From positions 639,676 through 703,675 of the forward strand of contig DAOSXA010000003.1 of assembly GCA_035380245.1 (NCBI GenBank): a stretch of DNA of 64,000 nucleotides, in the 5' to 3' direction. The notes under the pieces were generated by a model, which saw only the letters and a program-made list of their open reading frames with translations, was not told where the DNA came from and made no database searches. The DNA comes from Candidatus Zixiibacteriota bacterium (GTDB lineage: Bacteria; Zixibacteria; MSB-5A5; GN15; FEB-12). The position numbers and the translations under genes were made by a program. Positions 35,469 through 43,753 of the stretch are shown in pieces (within the stretch, counting starts at the first letter, position 1; each line of letters opens with the position of its first letter).

Positions 35469-35985
35469 CTTCACTAAATACATCAGATCCGTGCCGGACT
35501 TTCCCAAGCCCGGTGTTCTTTTCTATGATATAACGACGCTCATGAAAAATCCTGAGGGTTTCCGTCTGGCGCTGGATGAACTCACCTCTGTAGTGAAAGC
35601 ATGGGAACCATCGCTCATTCTCGGGATCGAGTCACGCGGTTTTATCTTCGGAGCACCGCTGGCTGATCGACTTCATGCCGGGCTGGTAATCGCTCGCAAA
35701 CCGGGAAAACTGCCATCTCGAACCGTTTCTTCCGAATACGATCTGGAATACGGCAAGGATAGCCTTGAAATTCACGAGGATGCTATCAAACCGGGTGACC
35801 GTGTCGTAATCGTTGATGATCTGATTGCAACGGGAGGAACGCTTCAGGCCGCATCTCACCTTGTCGAGGAGCTGGGGGGGGAAGTAGCCGGCATAGCTGC
35901 TGTAATTGACTTGTCATTTTTACCCTGGCGTGAGAAATTGAGCCGGTATCCGGTTAAATATCTCGTCAGTTATGACTCGGAGTAA
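35461..35985 (+). CDS. apt: Adenine phosphoribosyltransferase
   Basis: Salvages adenine to AMP with PRPP. 174 aa; IRSVPDFPKPGVLFYDITTL, GIESRGFIFGAPLADRL and the PRPP-binding VVIVDDLIATGGT are complete. End of a tight TIGR00725-acyP-apt unit, followed by tRNA-Arg. Confidence 0.97.
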   Translation: MTDFTKYIRSVPDFPKPGVLFYDITTLMKNPEGFRLALDELTSVVKAWEPSLILGIESRGFIFGAPLADRLHAGLVIARKPGKLPSRTVSSEYDLEYGKDSLEIHEDAIKPGDRVVIVDDLIATGGTLQAASHLVEELGGEVAGIAAVIDLSFLPWREKLSRYPVKYLVSYDSE

Positions 35986-36032
35986 ACTGTCGTTGCTTTT
36001 GCAATGCTAACCGTTTACTTTGGGCCGTTGAC

Positions 36033-36106
36033 GCCCCCGTAGCTCAGTAGGATAGAGCATCGGTTTCCTAAACCGAGTGCCGCAGGTTCGATTCCTGCCG
36101 GGGGTA
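36033..36106 (+). tRNA. tRNA-Arg (anticodon CCU)
   Basis: Acceptor GCCCCCG/CGGGGGT (36033-36039 with 36099-36105, first pair G-T), discriminator A. D-arm TAGCTCAGTAGGATAGAGCA; anticodon stem TCGGT/ACCGA with loop TTCCTAA, anticodon CCT; T-arm GGTTCGATTCC. No encoded CCA; a T6 run follows within 8 nt and may terminate. Confidence 0.95.
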
Positions 36107-36215
36107 TTTTTTAAGGGCGAGAAACGAGAATTCGGAATCTTTTTCAGGGGCGCAAGTTAGCCGTCAACTCCTTTATAACTAATAAGATACATAACGAATT
36201 ATGTGCTTAAAGTCG

Positions 36216-36244
36216 TTGACAGGCTAGATTGTCGAATGTATATT
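36216..36244 (+). promoter_or_regulatory. Strong sigma-70 promoter of the PorV/OmpP1-type gene
   Basis: TTGACA (36216-36221), 17-bp spacer, TATATT (36239-36244). Predicted start near 36251, 72 nt ahead of the ATG. The rest of the 36107-36322 gap shows no gene. Confidence 0.85.
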
Positions 36245-36322
36245 CGTTAATTATTTCGCACCCCTGGTGCGTCATAGTGATAGGGATGAGAAGTGTTTGA
36301 TGTAGCAATAGGAGTTAGCTCG

Positions 36323-37723
36323 ATGAAGAAGTGTATTGGCGTAGTGGCGGTTCTGCTAATGGTAATGACAGCGGCGGTTATGGCTCAAGATGAGACCGAC
36401 GACTACTCGCTTCAGGGGAGTTCATACCAGGACTACTATACTTTTGACTTCACTGGTGCTGGGGCTCGCGCTCAAGGTATGGGCAATGCCTTCATCGCCG
36501 TGTCCGATGATATCACCGCCGGCACCTGGAATCCGGCCGGACTGGTGACGATTGAGGGGCCAATGCTCTCTCTCTCGTACGGATCGATCGTACCGAAGGG
36601 CTATACCGACTACAGCGGAACCGTGATCAGCGGTATTCAGCGGTTTAATCATGATCGCGGTCTTAGCGGTGTTTCGGACCTGTGTTTTGTGGCTCCGTTC
36701 CGAGTTAAGGGAAGACCGTTCGTAGGATCGTTCAGCTATAACACGGAATTTACCGATCTCTATCAAATGGCTTGGTTGGATTCGATGCAGATTCCCTTGA
36801 CGGTATCACGCAATAACATTGCGGTAACCGAAGATTTCGATTTGAACACAACCGACGACCGTCGTTTCAGAGCTCGCGTGGCGAGTGCAACGTTCTCTTT
36901 CGGTACTCGTCTGACTTCGCGTCTAGCCGCCGGATTGGGAGTCAATGTGTATACCGGCCACGGGACTACGGAAATTACCCATATCAATTACATTCATGAC
37001 TATCCGGTCTCACCTGGTGAGCAACCCGTACTCATGACCGAAGACTACTATGATGTGGATACCGCCAAGTATTCCGGAATCGGTTTCACGCTGGGTTTGA
37101 AATACACTGTAGATAAAAACAGTCTGGCGATGGTGATAAAGACTCCGTTCGATTTGAGAGTAAAGACCAATAAGTCTATCTACGTGATTAACAGTATTAA
37201 CGGTCTTCCTCAGAGCACCGGTACTGATACCACTTTCTATGATGACATTCTGATAAAATACCATATGCCGTTCATGGTGGCTCTAGGTTACGCTCGCCAA
37301 GTTAACGAGAATTTACTGGTATCCGCTACGGCCGAATATCGTGCTTTCAGCTCTTCCAAGGTGCGGATACGGGAATCTTACAAACTCGATCAGTCCGGTA
37401 AAACGACCGAAACATTCTCCGAAGTCGATCCGGAATGGGATGATGTATTTATTTTCCGAATCGGAACGGAATACATGAAACAGACCAGTTTCGGTTTGGT
37501 GCCGATCCGTGCCGGTTTTGGTGTCGTTCCCACTCCGATACCCAATCTCGATGGCTCTCCCACACGTGTCGATCTTTCCGCCGGCACCGGGATTCACTGG
37601 AGTCAGATCCATCTTGACTGGGCTTACACCTACAGCATGATTGATCGTGATTTCGAGACTACCGGTCTTGAAATCAAGGTGAAGAACCACGATGTCGGCT
37701 TCACCTTTACCGGGTATTTCTAG
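36323..37723 (+). CDS. PorV/OmpP1-type outer-membrane beta-barrel protein
   Basis: 466 aa with ATG at 36323 (AGGAG at 36310-36314, 8 nt before). Signal peptide MKKCIGVVAVLLMVMTAAVM-A then the family N-terminal motif GARAQGMGNAFIAVSDDITA and TWNPAGLV, as in the FadL/OmpP1/TodX-PorV group; alternating beta-strands follow and the protein ends in Phe (FTGYF) as outer-membrane barrels do. Probably a channel for hydrophobic ligands or a secretion-linked barrel. Monocistronic, constitutive-type promoter, in contrast to the sigma-54 type paralogue at 42723. Confidence 0.88.
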   Translation: MKKCIGVVAVLLMVMTAAVMAQDETDDYSLQGSSYQDYYTFDFTGAGARAQGMGNAFIAVSDDITAGTWNPAGLVTIEGPMLSLSYGSIVPKGYTDYSGTVISGIQRFNHDRGLSGVSDLCFVAPFRVKGRPFVGSFSYNTEFTDLYQMAWLDSMQIPLTVSRNNIAVTEDFDLNTTDDRRFRARVASATFSFGTRLTSRLAAGLGVNVYTGHGTTEITHINYIHDYPVSPGEQPVLMTEDYYDVDTAKYSGIGFTLGLKYTVDKNSLAMVIKTPFDLRVKTNKSIYVINSINGLPQSTGTDTTFYDDILIKYHMPFMVALGYARQVNENLLVSATAEYRAFSSSKVRIRESYKLDQSGKTTETFSEVDPEWDDVFIFRIGTEYMKQTSFGLVPIRAGFGVVPTPIPNLDGSPTRVDLSAGTGIHWSQIHLDWAYTYSMIDRDFETTGLEIKVKNHDVGFTFTGYF

Positions 37724-37779
37724 TCTTCTCAGGGCTGTACGAATATAGAGTCTGTTAGTAATTGGATCAGAATTTGGTC

Positions 37780-37805
37780 AGGGTTAGTCGAGATCGACTA
37801 ACCCT
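37780..37805. terminator. Perfect 11-bp inverted repeat without T-run
   Basis: Stem 37780-37790 with 37795-37805, AGAT loop, 57 nt after the barrel gene stop. No following T-run, so it may be a 3'-end stabiliser or a dyad site instead of a terminator. Confidence 0.45.
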
Positions 37806-37871
37806 GCTTGTATGGACTGCCGATACACGAATTATACGGTTACGGTATAGAGGAACTCTTAAGGAGAGAAA

Positions 37872-38546
37872 ATGCAACAGAAGGTCAAGCTGACCAAGCG
37901 GCAGATAAAAGAAGATAAGTTCACCATCTTCATGCTCAAGTCACGGGGATGGTTTCAGGACAATTGGCAGTTTGTGACGATCGGACTGGTTGTCGTGATT
38001 TTGCTTTCGGTAGCAGTGGTCTATTATGCGCAATCGCGAGTGACCAGCGATGAAGAAGCGGCCGCGAAATTCGCTGAGGCCGTTGCTTACTACCGCAGGG
38101 GAAACACCCAGGAAGCATCGATGCGCTTGCAAACGATCGTTAGCGAACACAGTAGTAGTTCGTTGGCGGACGAAGCAACCTATCTTCTCGGTAATTTGAA
38201 TCTTCGTTCACGCAACTATTCGGAAGCTACTCGCTATTATGAGATATATCTCAAGGAAACGAAAGGTTTTCCTATGACAAGAGCTGCGGCCGCAGCCGGT
38301 ATCGCCGTTGCCTATGAAAACCAGTCAATGTTTACCGAGGCCGCCGATTATTATCTCAAAGCGATAAAAGCATATCCTGATGGGCCGCTTGACGGCGATT
38401 ACAGTCTGGCGCTCATGCGTTGCTATCTAGAAACGGAACAAGAAAACCTGGCTCGTGAACAGCTCGATCACGTAACGAAATCGTACCAAGGGACCGAGTT
38501 GGCTAATCGGGCGATCAGGATCTTTCAGGAAAAGTATCCGGGGTAA
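37872..38546 (+). CDS. Membrane-anchored TPR protein (YfgM/TPR_21-like)
   Basis: 224 aa. Cytoplasmic basic start, then one transmembrane helix at about 35-53 (FVTIGLVVVILLSVAVVYYA), then TPR repeats (for example YYRRGNTQEASMRLQTIV, NYSEATRYYEIYLKETK, MFTEAADYYLKAIKAYP). Resembles YfgM-like or tol-pal-linked periplasmic TPR adaptors. AAGGAG precedes the ATG. The GH57 gene follows after 30 nt, probably in the same transcript. Confidence 0.85.
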   Translation: MQQKVKLTKRQIKEDKFTIFMLKSRGWFQDNWQFVTIGLVVVILLSVAVVYYAQSRVTSDEEAAAKFAEAVAYYRRGNTQEASMRLQTIVSEHSSSSLADEATYLLGNLNLRSRNYSEATRYYEIYLKETKGFPMTRAAAAAGIAVAYENQSMFTEAADYYLKAIKAYPDGPLDGDYSLALMRCYLETEQENLAREQLDHVTKSYQGTELANRAIRIFQEKYPG

Positions 38547-38576
38547 TTCTACGACGTTATCAGTAAGGGGCTAATT

Positions 38577-40712
38577 GTGCCGGAGAAAAAGCCGATCAAA
38601 CTGGCGCTGCTGTGGCACATGCACCAGCCTAACTATCAGGAACCCGGGTCGAACCATCTGGTTCTGCCCTGGGTTCGTCTCCATGGAACCAAGGATTATT
38701 TGGATATGCTTATGCTGGCGACTGAGCAGTCGTCGGTGAAAGTAACGTTCAACCTGGTTCCGTCACTTCTCGATCAAATTGACCTCTATGTGCAAGGTGG
38801 GTCGGATCCTCATCTCGATCTCAGCCGGATGAATGCTTCACAGCTAAGTCCCGCACAACGGACAAGGGTCCTGGAGACGTTTTTCTGCGCTCACCCGCCA
38901 ACCATGATCGAACCATACCCGCGCTATCTTCAGCTCTATAAAAAAGCTCGTTCGGAGGCCAACAGTGACGTTCTGGCAGCGCTGTTCTCCGCTGAGGAAT
39001 TACGTGATTTGCAGGTATGGTCTAATTTAGTATGGGTAGATCCGTTGTTTCGCGGAGATCCGCTGATCGCGAGACTTTTTGAACAAGGTCGACAATACCA
39101 CGAAGAACAGAAGCAAGAGCTCCTGAATTGGCAGTTGGAACACCTGAAAAAGATCATTCCCGCCTATCGAAAAGCGCTCGACGAGAACCGTATCGATCTT
39201 TCATTTACGCCTTATTACCATCCCATTCTACCGCTGCTTTGTGATACCGACGTTGCACGCGAGGCTACCCCTAATCTTGAACTACCCAAGCATCGCTTTC
39301 AACATCCCGAAGATGCCGCCTGGCATATTGAAAAGTCGATGGAGTTGTTTCAGACATTGTTCGGTCGTCCCATGGTCGGGATGTGGCCCTCAGAAGGATC
39401 AATTTCATCTCAGGTGGCGGAACTGGCCCGGACAAAGGGAATCAAGTGGATAGCCTCGGATGAGGAAGTCCTGCGCTGTTCGCTCGAAAAATCGGGATTG
39501 ATGGTTGGCGGAGACGCTGCGCATCACGTTTATGAATATACCAACGGTCTGAAAATGTTCTTCCGTGATCACGGGCTTTCCGACCGAATAGGTTTTGTGT
39601 ATTCCGGCTGGGATGCTGCGCGCTCTACGGAAGATTTCGTAAATACCTTGCACCGTATGCGTGATTCACTCAGCCCCGACCAAATCGAGGAAACCGTCGT
39701 ACCGGTAATTCTGGACGGTGAGAATGCCTGGGAGTTTTTCCCTAACGATGGATTATCTTTCCTGAGACGTTTTTATCGGACGCTTGCCGAAGATAAATTG
39801 ATCGAGATGGTGGGGATGTCTGACGCCGCGGAGAAAACCCCCGCGAGACGTTTGCCGAAACTGCACGCCGGTTCCTGGATCAATCATAACTTCAGAATCT
39901 GGATCGGGCATCATGAAGACAATGCCGCCTGGGATCTTCTCTGGGAGGCTCGTGAGGCGTTGATCGCTTATGAGCACGATCATCCTGATATGGCTGAGGA
40001 TGTCCGCCAGGCAGCGTGGAAGCAATTACATATTGCCGAGGGTTCCGATTGGTGTTGGTGGTACGGCGACGAACATCGCGGTCAAAACAATGAGCAGTTC
40101 GATGTCATCTATCGCCACCACCTCATGGGAGTATACGAATTGCTCGGATTGGACATTCCGATTAAGTTGCACACGGCTATATATAACCGCGGGGCAGCGC
40201 TTAAACCGGTTTTGCCCGACAGTCTGGTAACTCCGACCATTGATGGTCGTCTGACATATTTCTACGAGTGGGCAGGGGCAGGATATTTCGATTGTCTCCG
40301 CTCCGGCGGAGCAATGCATCGAGTCGACAACCTGGTGTCGGCTATCTACTTCGCCTACGATCACAAACGTTTGTATATTCGTCTTGACTTTACCGATAGA
40401 AACGGCATAGACTCATTAATAAAGCCGAAGTTTCAGCTCCTGGTTCAATCGACGCGTCCGACTACTTTGAACCTGGATGCCAAAGACTGCCGCACCGGAA
40501 TTAACGAACCTGGAGTAGTCTGTTATTTAGGACAGATACTCGAGATCGGTGTTGACAGATCGGTTATTTTTGATGCCGGTTACGGTAAGGTTTCGATCCA
40601 GATCAGCATTTTCGATGATCTGGATGTCGTGGAAGAATGGCCGGAATCGAATGAGATAAGTTTTGAGATCGCTCCGCCGGGTGATGAGTTGTTCTGGCCC
40701 ACTTATCCCTGA
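38577..40712 (+). CDS. Glycoside hydrolase family 57 protein
   Basis: 711 aa, GTG start with AAGGGG (38565-38570) 6 nt upstream. GH57 N-terminal motif LALLWHMHQPNYQEPG; nucleophile candidate E273 in MWPSEGSISSQ and acid/base candidate D380 in VILDGENAWEFF. Catalytic barrel to about residue 500, then a C-terminal domain of about 180 residues that looks beta-rich. GH57 enzymes are alpha-amylases, branching enzymes or glucanotransferases; no signal peptide, so a cytoplasmic glycogen/maltodextrin role is likely. Exact specificity cannot be told from sequence alone. Confidence 0.9.
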   Translation: MPEKKPIKLALLWHMHQPNYQEPGSNHLVLPWVRLHGTKDYLDMLMLATEQSSVKVTFNLVPSLLDQIDLYVQGGSDPHLDLSRMNASQLSPAQRTRVLETFFCAHPPTMIEPYPRYLQLYKKARSEANSDVLAALFSAEELRDLQVWSNLVWVDPLFRGDPLIARLFEQGRQYHEEQKQELLNWQLEHLKKIIPAYRKALDENRIDLSFTPYYHPILPLLCDTDVAREATPNLELPKHRFQHPEDAAWHIEKSMELFQTLFGRPMVGMWPSEGSISSQVAELARTKGIKWIASDEEVLRCSLEKSGLMVGGDAAHHVYEYTNGLKMFFRDHGLSDRIGFVYSGWDAARSTEDFVNTLHRMRDSLSPDQIEETVVPVILDGENAWEFFPNDGLSFLRRFYRTLAEDKLIEMVGMSDAAEKTPARRLPKLHAGSWINHNFRIWIGHHEDNAAWDLLWEAREALIAYEHDHPDMAEDVRQAAWKQLHIAEGSDWCWWYGDEHRGQNNEQFDVIYRHHLMGVYELLGLDIPIKLHTAIYNRGAALKPVLPDSLVTPTIDGRLTYFYEWAGAGYFDCLRSGGAMHRVDNLVSAIYFAYDHKRLYIRLDFTDRNGIDSLIKPKFQLLVQSTRPTTLNLDAKDCRTGINEPGVVCYLGQILEIGVDRSVIFDAGYGKVSIQISIFDDLDVVEEWPESNEISFEIAPPGDELFWPTYP

Positions 40713-40744
40713 TGCTGGGTGGCCGCTAAGGATGGAGGCAGGCG

Positions 40745-41149
40745 ATGGCTGAATCGTTTTTCAAGGATGAACCGGAATCGGGTCCGTCCGGAGAACTACC
40801 TCACCTCGACGACAATCACACTAAGCAAGATCAGGCCGGGGATGAATTCGTTTCTGACGAAGGTCGCATGGCGGCGATACTGGCCTATATCCCGTTCCTT
40901 TGTTTCATTCCATTGTTTACGATGAAAGATAATAAGGAAGCCCGCTTTCACGCCCGCCAGGGGGTGATTTTATTCCTGATTGAATTAGTGGCGGTGTTGT
41001 TCCTGGTTGATGCCATTTCCGATTTGGTCTTTAAAGGGATCCTTCTTCTAGCTGCGGGATTATCGGTGGCCGGGATAGTTTTCGCCGTACAGGGACGTAA
41101 TTATCGGTTACCGATCATTGGCGATCTGGCCGATCGTTCAAAGCTCTAG
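40745..41149 (+). CDS. DUF4870/Tic20-like membrane protein
   Basis: 134 aa: about 40 acidic disordered residues, then a short membrane domain with about three helices. MAAILAYIPFLCFIPLFTMK and ARFHARQGVILFLIEL give the DUF4870/Tic20-like pattern, including the conserved HARQ. GGAGG lies upstream. Function unknown; 32 nt after the GH57 gene. Confidence 0.75.
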   Translation: MAESFFKDEPESGPSGELPHLDDNHTKQDQAGDEFVSDEGRMAAILAYIPFLCFIPLFTMKDNKEARFHARQGVILFLIELVAVLFLVDAISDLVFKGILLLAAGLSVAGIVFAVQGRNYRLPIIGDLADRSKL

Positions 41150-41168
41150 ACTATAAAAAGGGGTAGAT

Positions 41169-41972
41169 TTGCCTAGATTCTTCGCTGTCACGGCATTATT
41201 GCTGTTGCTGGCGGCATGTGCCACGACCGGTCCCGGGGGGCAGAAGTCGCTTATCATTATTCCAACCTCCCAGGAAGTCTCTATTGGCGCCGGTATGGCT
41301 CAGCAAGTTGAAGCCGAGGAGAAGGTCCTGGCCGATCCGCAATGGCAGGCTTATATCAATGAAGTGGGGCAGAAGATCGTAGCTGTCTGTGACCGTCATG
41401 ATATTGAATATCATTTTACAGTCATAGAGTCGGATCAAGTCAATGCTTTCGCGGCTCCCGGTGGCTATATCTATTTCTATACGGGCTTGCTTAAGCAGAT
41501 GGACTCCGAAGCACAAGTGGCGGCCGTAATGGCTCATGAGATATCACATGTGGTTGCGCGGCACGGTATCAAGCGGTTACAGACATCGTTGGGGGTAGCG
41601 GCGGCCTATGAACTGGTCTTTGGAGATGAGGGCGCCAGTCAGGTGCTGGGAACAGCTATTAGTGCCGGGATGAACCTTCTGTTGGCCGATTATTCCCGTG
41701 ACAACGAACGAGAAGCCGACCAGTATGGAATTCATTATATGGTCAAGGCCGGCTATGATCCGGCAGGTGCTCTTGGTATGTTCGAGAAGTTAGCGGCGCT
41801 CGGAGCTCAGCAGGGGGAAGCCAGTAGTTTTGAAAAACTGGTTTCAACTCATCCCGAGACACAAGAGCGAATCGCTAACGCAACCAAACAAATCGCTGAG
41901 ATGAAACCACTACCTCCCGGATTAAGCTCCGGAACGGAGCGTTATCAATCAATGAAACGCAGATTGCATTAG
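41169..41972 (+). CDS. M48-family metallopeptidase lipoprotein
   Basis: 267 aa, TTG start. N-terminal lipoprotein signal with LLLLLAAC lipobox, then an M48 domain with the zinc motif HEISH (H123-H127) and third ligand in NEREADQYG. Resembles LoiP/BepA-type envelope proteases that degrade misfolded outer-membrane proteins, without the BepA TPR part. Twenty nt after the membrane gene, so likely cotranscribed from 37872. Confidence 0.92.
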   Translation: MPRFFAVTALLLLLAACATTGPGGQKSLIIIPTSQEVSIGAGMAQQVEAEEKVLADPQWQAYINEVGQKIVAVCDRHDIEYHFTVIESDQVNAFAAPGGYIYFYTGLLKQMDSEAQVAAVMAHEISHVVARHGIKRLQTSLGVAAAYELVFGDEGASQVLGTAISAGMNLLLADYSRDNEREADQYGIHYMVKAGYDPAGALGMFEKLAALGAQQGEASSFEKLVSTHPETQERIANATKQIAEMKPLPPGLSSGTERYQSMKRRLH

Positions 41973-42085
41973 TTGCCACAGGCTACGTTTCATCTCCCGG
42001 TTTCAGACCTTATCATAATCACCAATAGACGTATTCTACGTGAACCGTAGCGTTTAAGTGTCGTTTACGCTCTCTGATATCCTCT

Positions 42086-42114
42086 TTGACTCTCATATAA
42101 AATGATGCTATAGG
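42086..42114 (+). promoter_or_regulatory. Putative sigma-70 promoter of a small RNA
   Basis: TTGACT (42086-42091), 17-bp spacer, TATAGG (42109-42114). Predicted start near 42121. There is no open reading frame behind it before the terminator ending at 42277. Confidence 0.55.
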
Positions 42115-42120
42115 TTGATA

Positions 42121-42278
42121 TCGGAACGAGAAATCTCGTTGGCGAATTCGTGGATAACGTAATCAATTTCCCAATAATGACTGTGCAGGTTGTTGGGTAA
42201 TGTTTGTATGCGTGTAGTGCGGTATACCCCAATAGCTTACGTGGCGGAATGTTTTTCCCGAAATGGGAAAAATTTTTG
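42121..42278 (+). ncRNA. Candidate small noncoding RNA, about 158 nt
   Basis: Bounded by the promoter at 42086-42114 and an intrinsic terminator. The 5' end has a 6-bp hairpin (42125-42130/42135-42140); an 8-bp stem CCCAATAA/TTGTTGGG lies in the middle, and TTGGGTA can alternatively pair with TACCCCAA further on. No ORF with a Shine-Dalgarno is present. Length is like 6S RNA but I could not match a known family. It might also be the 3' UTR of the upstream gene. Confidence 0.4.
42252..42277 (+). terminator. Intrinsic terminator
   Basis: 8-bp stem TTTTTCCC/GGGAAAAA (42252-42259 with 42265-42272), 5-nt loop, five T. A-rich upstream arm makes it potentially bidirectional. Confidence 0.8.
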
Positions 42279-42306
42279 TTGAACCAGACTTCAAAAAGTG
42301 TTTAAT
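42279..42306 (+). promoter_or_regulatory. Possible sigma-70 promoter for the structured element
   Basis: TTGAAC (42279-42284), 16-bp spacer, TTTAAT (42301-42306), immediately behind the terminator. If used, it would transcribe the structured region 42350-42545. Moderate match only. Confidence 0.35.
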
Positions 42307-42349
42307 GAGACCGATAGCTGTTGGGGAAGCCCTATTGTTTATGTTCCGG

Positions 42350-42545
42350 TATGAGCAGCGGTTGAACAAACCACCTGAAAACCGGTCGGGATATGAGCAG
42401 TCGTACCTAACAGCTTGACCGGACGTCGCTTAGGTAGAGCGAGAAGGGGTTTTACCGGTCAAGTTGTGCGAAAGGTACGCACATGGGCTGACAGCGGATC
42501 GTTGAGCTTTTGGGCCTATGGGGTTTCAGTAATCTGATCCGCAAG
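42350..42545 (+). ncRNA. Strongly structured, non-coding element
   Basis: A long arm pairs 42402-42407 with 42474-42479 and 42410-42422 with 42455-42467 (13 bp, one G-T), enclosing a small hairpin 42426-42430/42438-42442. A further 7-bp stem pairs 42494-42500 with 42536-42542. Two alternatives compete: 42465-42470 with 42478-42483, and ACCGGTC at 42381-42387 with the 5' strand of the arm. The 9-bp repeat TATGAGCAG occurs at 42350 and 42392. No known riboswitch motif was recognised; DNA-level operator use is also possible since the sigma-54 start is downstream. Confidence 0.4.
42465..42483. promoter_or_regulatory. Possible upstream activator site (dyad)
   Basis: TGTGCG-N7-CGCACA perfect dyad, centred about 192 bp before the predicted sigma-54 transcription start. 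Distance and symmetry fit an enhancer-type site for an NtrC-class activator. It overlaps the structured element, so RNA structure is an alternative explanation. Confidence 0.35.
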
Positions 42546-42639
42546 ATTGCTTGCGCGAACAGGTTGTGTTTGAATGGCTTAAATGTAATTGTGATTTGTC
42601 CCGTTTAAGGGGTGAGTCAATAATAAACAGCACCCTTCT

Positions 42640-42655
42640 TGGCATTGTCCTTGCA
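42640..42655 (+). promoter_or_regulatory. Sigma-54 (-24/-12) promoter of the porV-like gene
   Basis: TGGCAT-N5-TTGCA with GG and GC in the invariant positions and correct spacing. Predicted start near 42666, 57 nt before the ATG at 42723. Sigma-54 promoters need an AAA+ activator; one is encoded at 47418. Confidence 0.8.
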
Positions 42656-42722
42656 ATTGTTGACCGTGAAACAGGCGGAACCCTTGCAAAAGGGGCAAGG
42701 TCAATGATCAGGAAGGTACGAT

Positions 42723-43667
42723 ATGGGATACAGGGTTCTTAAGAAGATTTTACTCGGCTGGTTTTTACTGGTCGTTCTGGTAGCTCTCCTGGGCAAGGTT
42801 ACAGTAGCTGCAACTGATGCCGGGAGAACAGCGGCTGATTTTCTAAAAGTCGGCATGGGGGCTTCTTCAGCATCGATGGGGGATGCTTACTCGGCAGTTG
42901 CTGAAAATGTCGATGCCGCCTATTGGAATCCGGCTCAGTTAACATATATGAGCAACAGTCAGGTGACCTTAGGGCATTTCGAGTGGTACCAGGATATCAG
43001 TGTCGAACAGGGAGCCGCTGGTTTCAATGTAAACGAAAACCTGTCCATGGCCTTTTCAATGATCTACGTCGGCTATGGAGAGATTGCCGCAACCGATTAT
43101 AACGGTCCTACCGGTGAACAGATCACGGCCTATGACTGGGCGGCCGGTCTGTCGGCTGGATATCGTTTGAGTGATATGTTCGCCTTTGGTCTTACAGCTA
43201 AGTATATCAACCAGCAACTGGACGATATCTCTGCCGGTACTTATGCTTTCGATATGGGCGGATCAGCCAATTTCGGTCGCGTAACCGTGGCGGGGGTGGT
43301 GGCTAATGTCGGACCGGATTTGGAATTCGACGGAGTAGCTGAGCCGCTGCCGACTTCCGCGCGGTTAGGATTGGCCGTCAGGTTCTTCGATGATATGCTG
43401 ACCACTTCAGTCGAATTGGATAATCAGTTCGATGGCGATCTGACCTTTAGACAGGGACTACAGTTTACCTTCGATGGTCAATACTATATAAGAACCGGAA
43501 TGAACTACATCCCGGGTAGCTTTGATAAAGTCTCCGGATCTGAAGCGGCTATCGGCGCCGGTATAAGAATGGGTCGGATGCAGTTTGACTATTCTTTCAC
43601 ACCCGATGATCGCTATACGGCTGGAAGCTTGCACCGGATTTCTTTGACCTTAGGGGTGGGCGAATAA
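42723..43667 (+). CDS. PorV/UPF0164-type outer-membrane protein
   Basis: 314 aa, ATG with GGAAGG (42711-42716) 6 nt upstream. Membrane-type signal (FLLVVLVALLGKVTVAATDA), then the family motif TAADFLKVGMGASSASMGDA and VAENVDAAYWNPAQLTYM. Beta-strand-rich remainder, typical of the PorV/PorQ/UPF0164 group of outer-membrane barrels. In Bacteroidetes PorV carries type IX secretion substrates, but no other such genes are here. Sigma-54 promoter upstream and strong terminator downstream make it a single-gene regulon member. Confidence 0.88.
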   Translation: MGYRVLKKILLGWFLLVVLVALLGKVTVAATDAGRTAADFLKVGMGASSASMGDAYSAVAENVDAAYWNPAQLTYMSNSQVTLGHFEWYQDISVEQGAAGFNVNENLSMAFSMIYVGYGEIAATDYNGPTGEQITAYDWAAGLSAGYRLSDMFAFGLTAKYINQQLDDISAGTYAFDMGGSANFGRVTVAGVVANVGPDLEFDGVAEPLPTSARLGLAVRFFDDMLTTSVELDNQFDGDLTFRQGLQFTFDGQYYIRTGMNYIPGSFDKVSGSEAAIGAGIRMGRMQFDYSFTPDDRYTAGSLHRISLTLGVGE

Positions 43668-43698
43668 GATAATCCTTTACTCCTTATTGGTTTAATTA

Positions 43699-43734
43699 AC
43701 GGACAGGCGGCCTTGAGGCGGCCTGTCCGTTTTT
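43699..43734 (+). terminator. Intrinsic terminator after the porV-like gene
   Basis: 10-bp stem (43699-43708 with 43721-43730), 1x1 internal mismatch, 3-bp inner stem with TTGA loop, then five T. Confidence 0.92.
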
Positions 43735-43753
43735 GTGTATTGGTTTCGCACCT

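Noticed and set aside
37780..37805. Calling the perfect repeat a definite terminator
   Set aside because: No T-run follows; kept at low confidence.
42350..42545. Known riboswitch, 6S, SRP, RNase P or group II intron
   Set aside because: None of the hallmark conserved sequences of these RNAs could be found, only strong pairing.
42551..42742. 63-codon plus-strand frame upstream of the porV-type gene
   Set aside because: No Shine-Dalgarno, overlaps the sigma-54 promoter and the next gene start, composition not protein-like.
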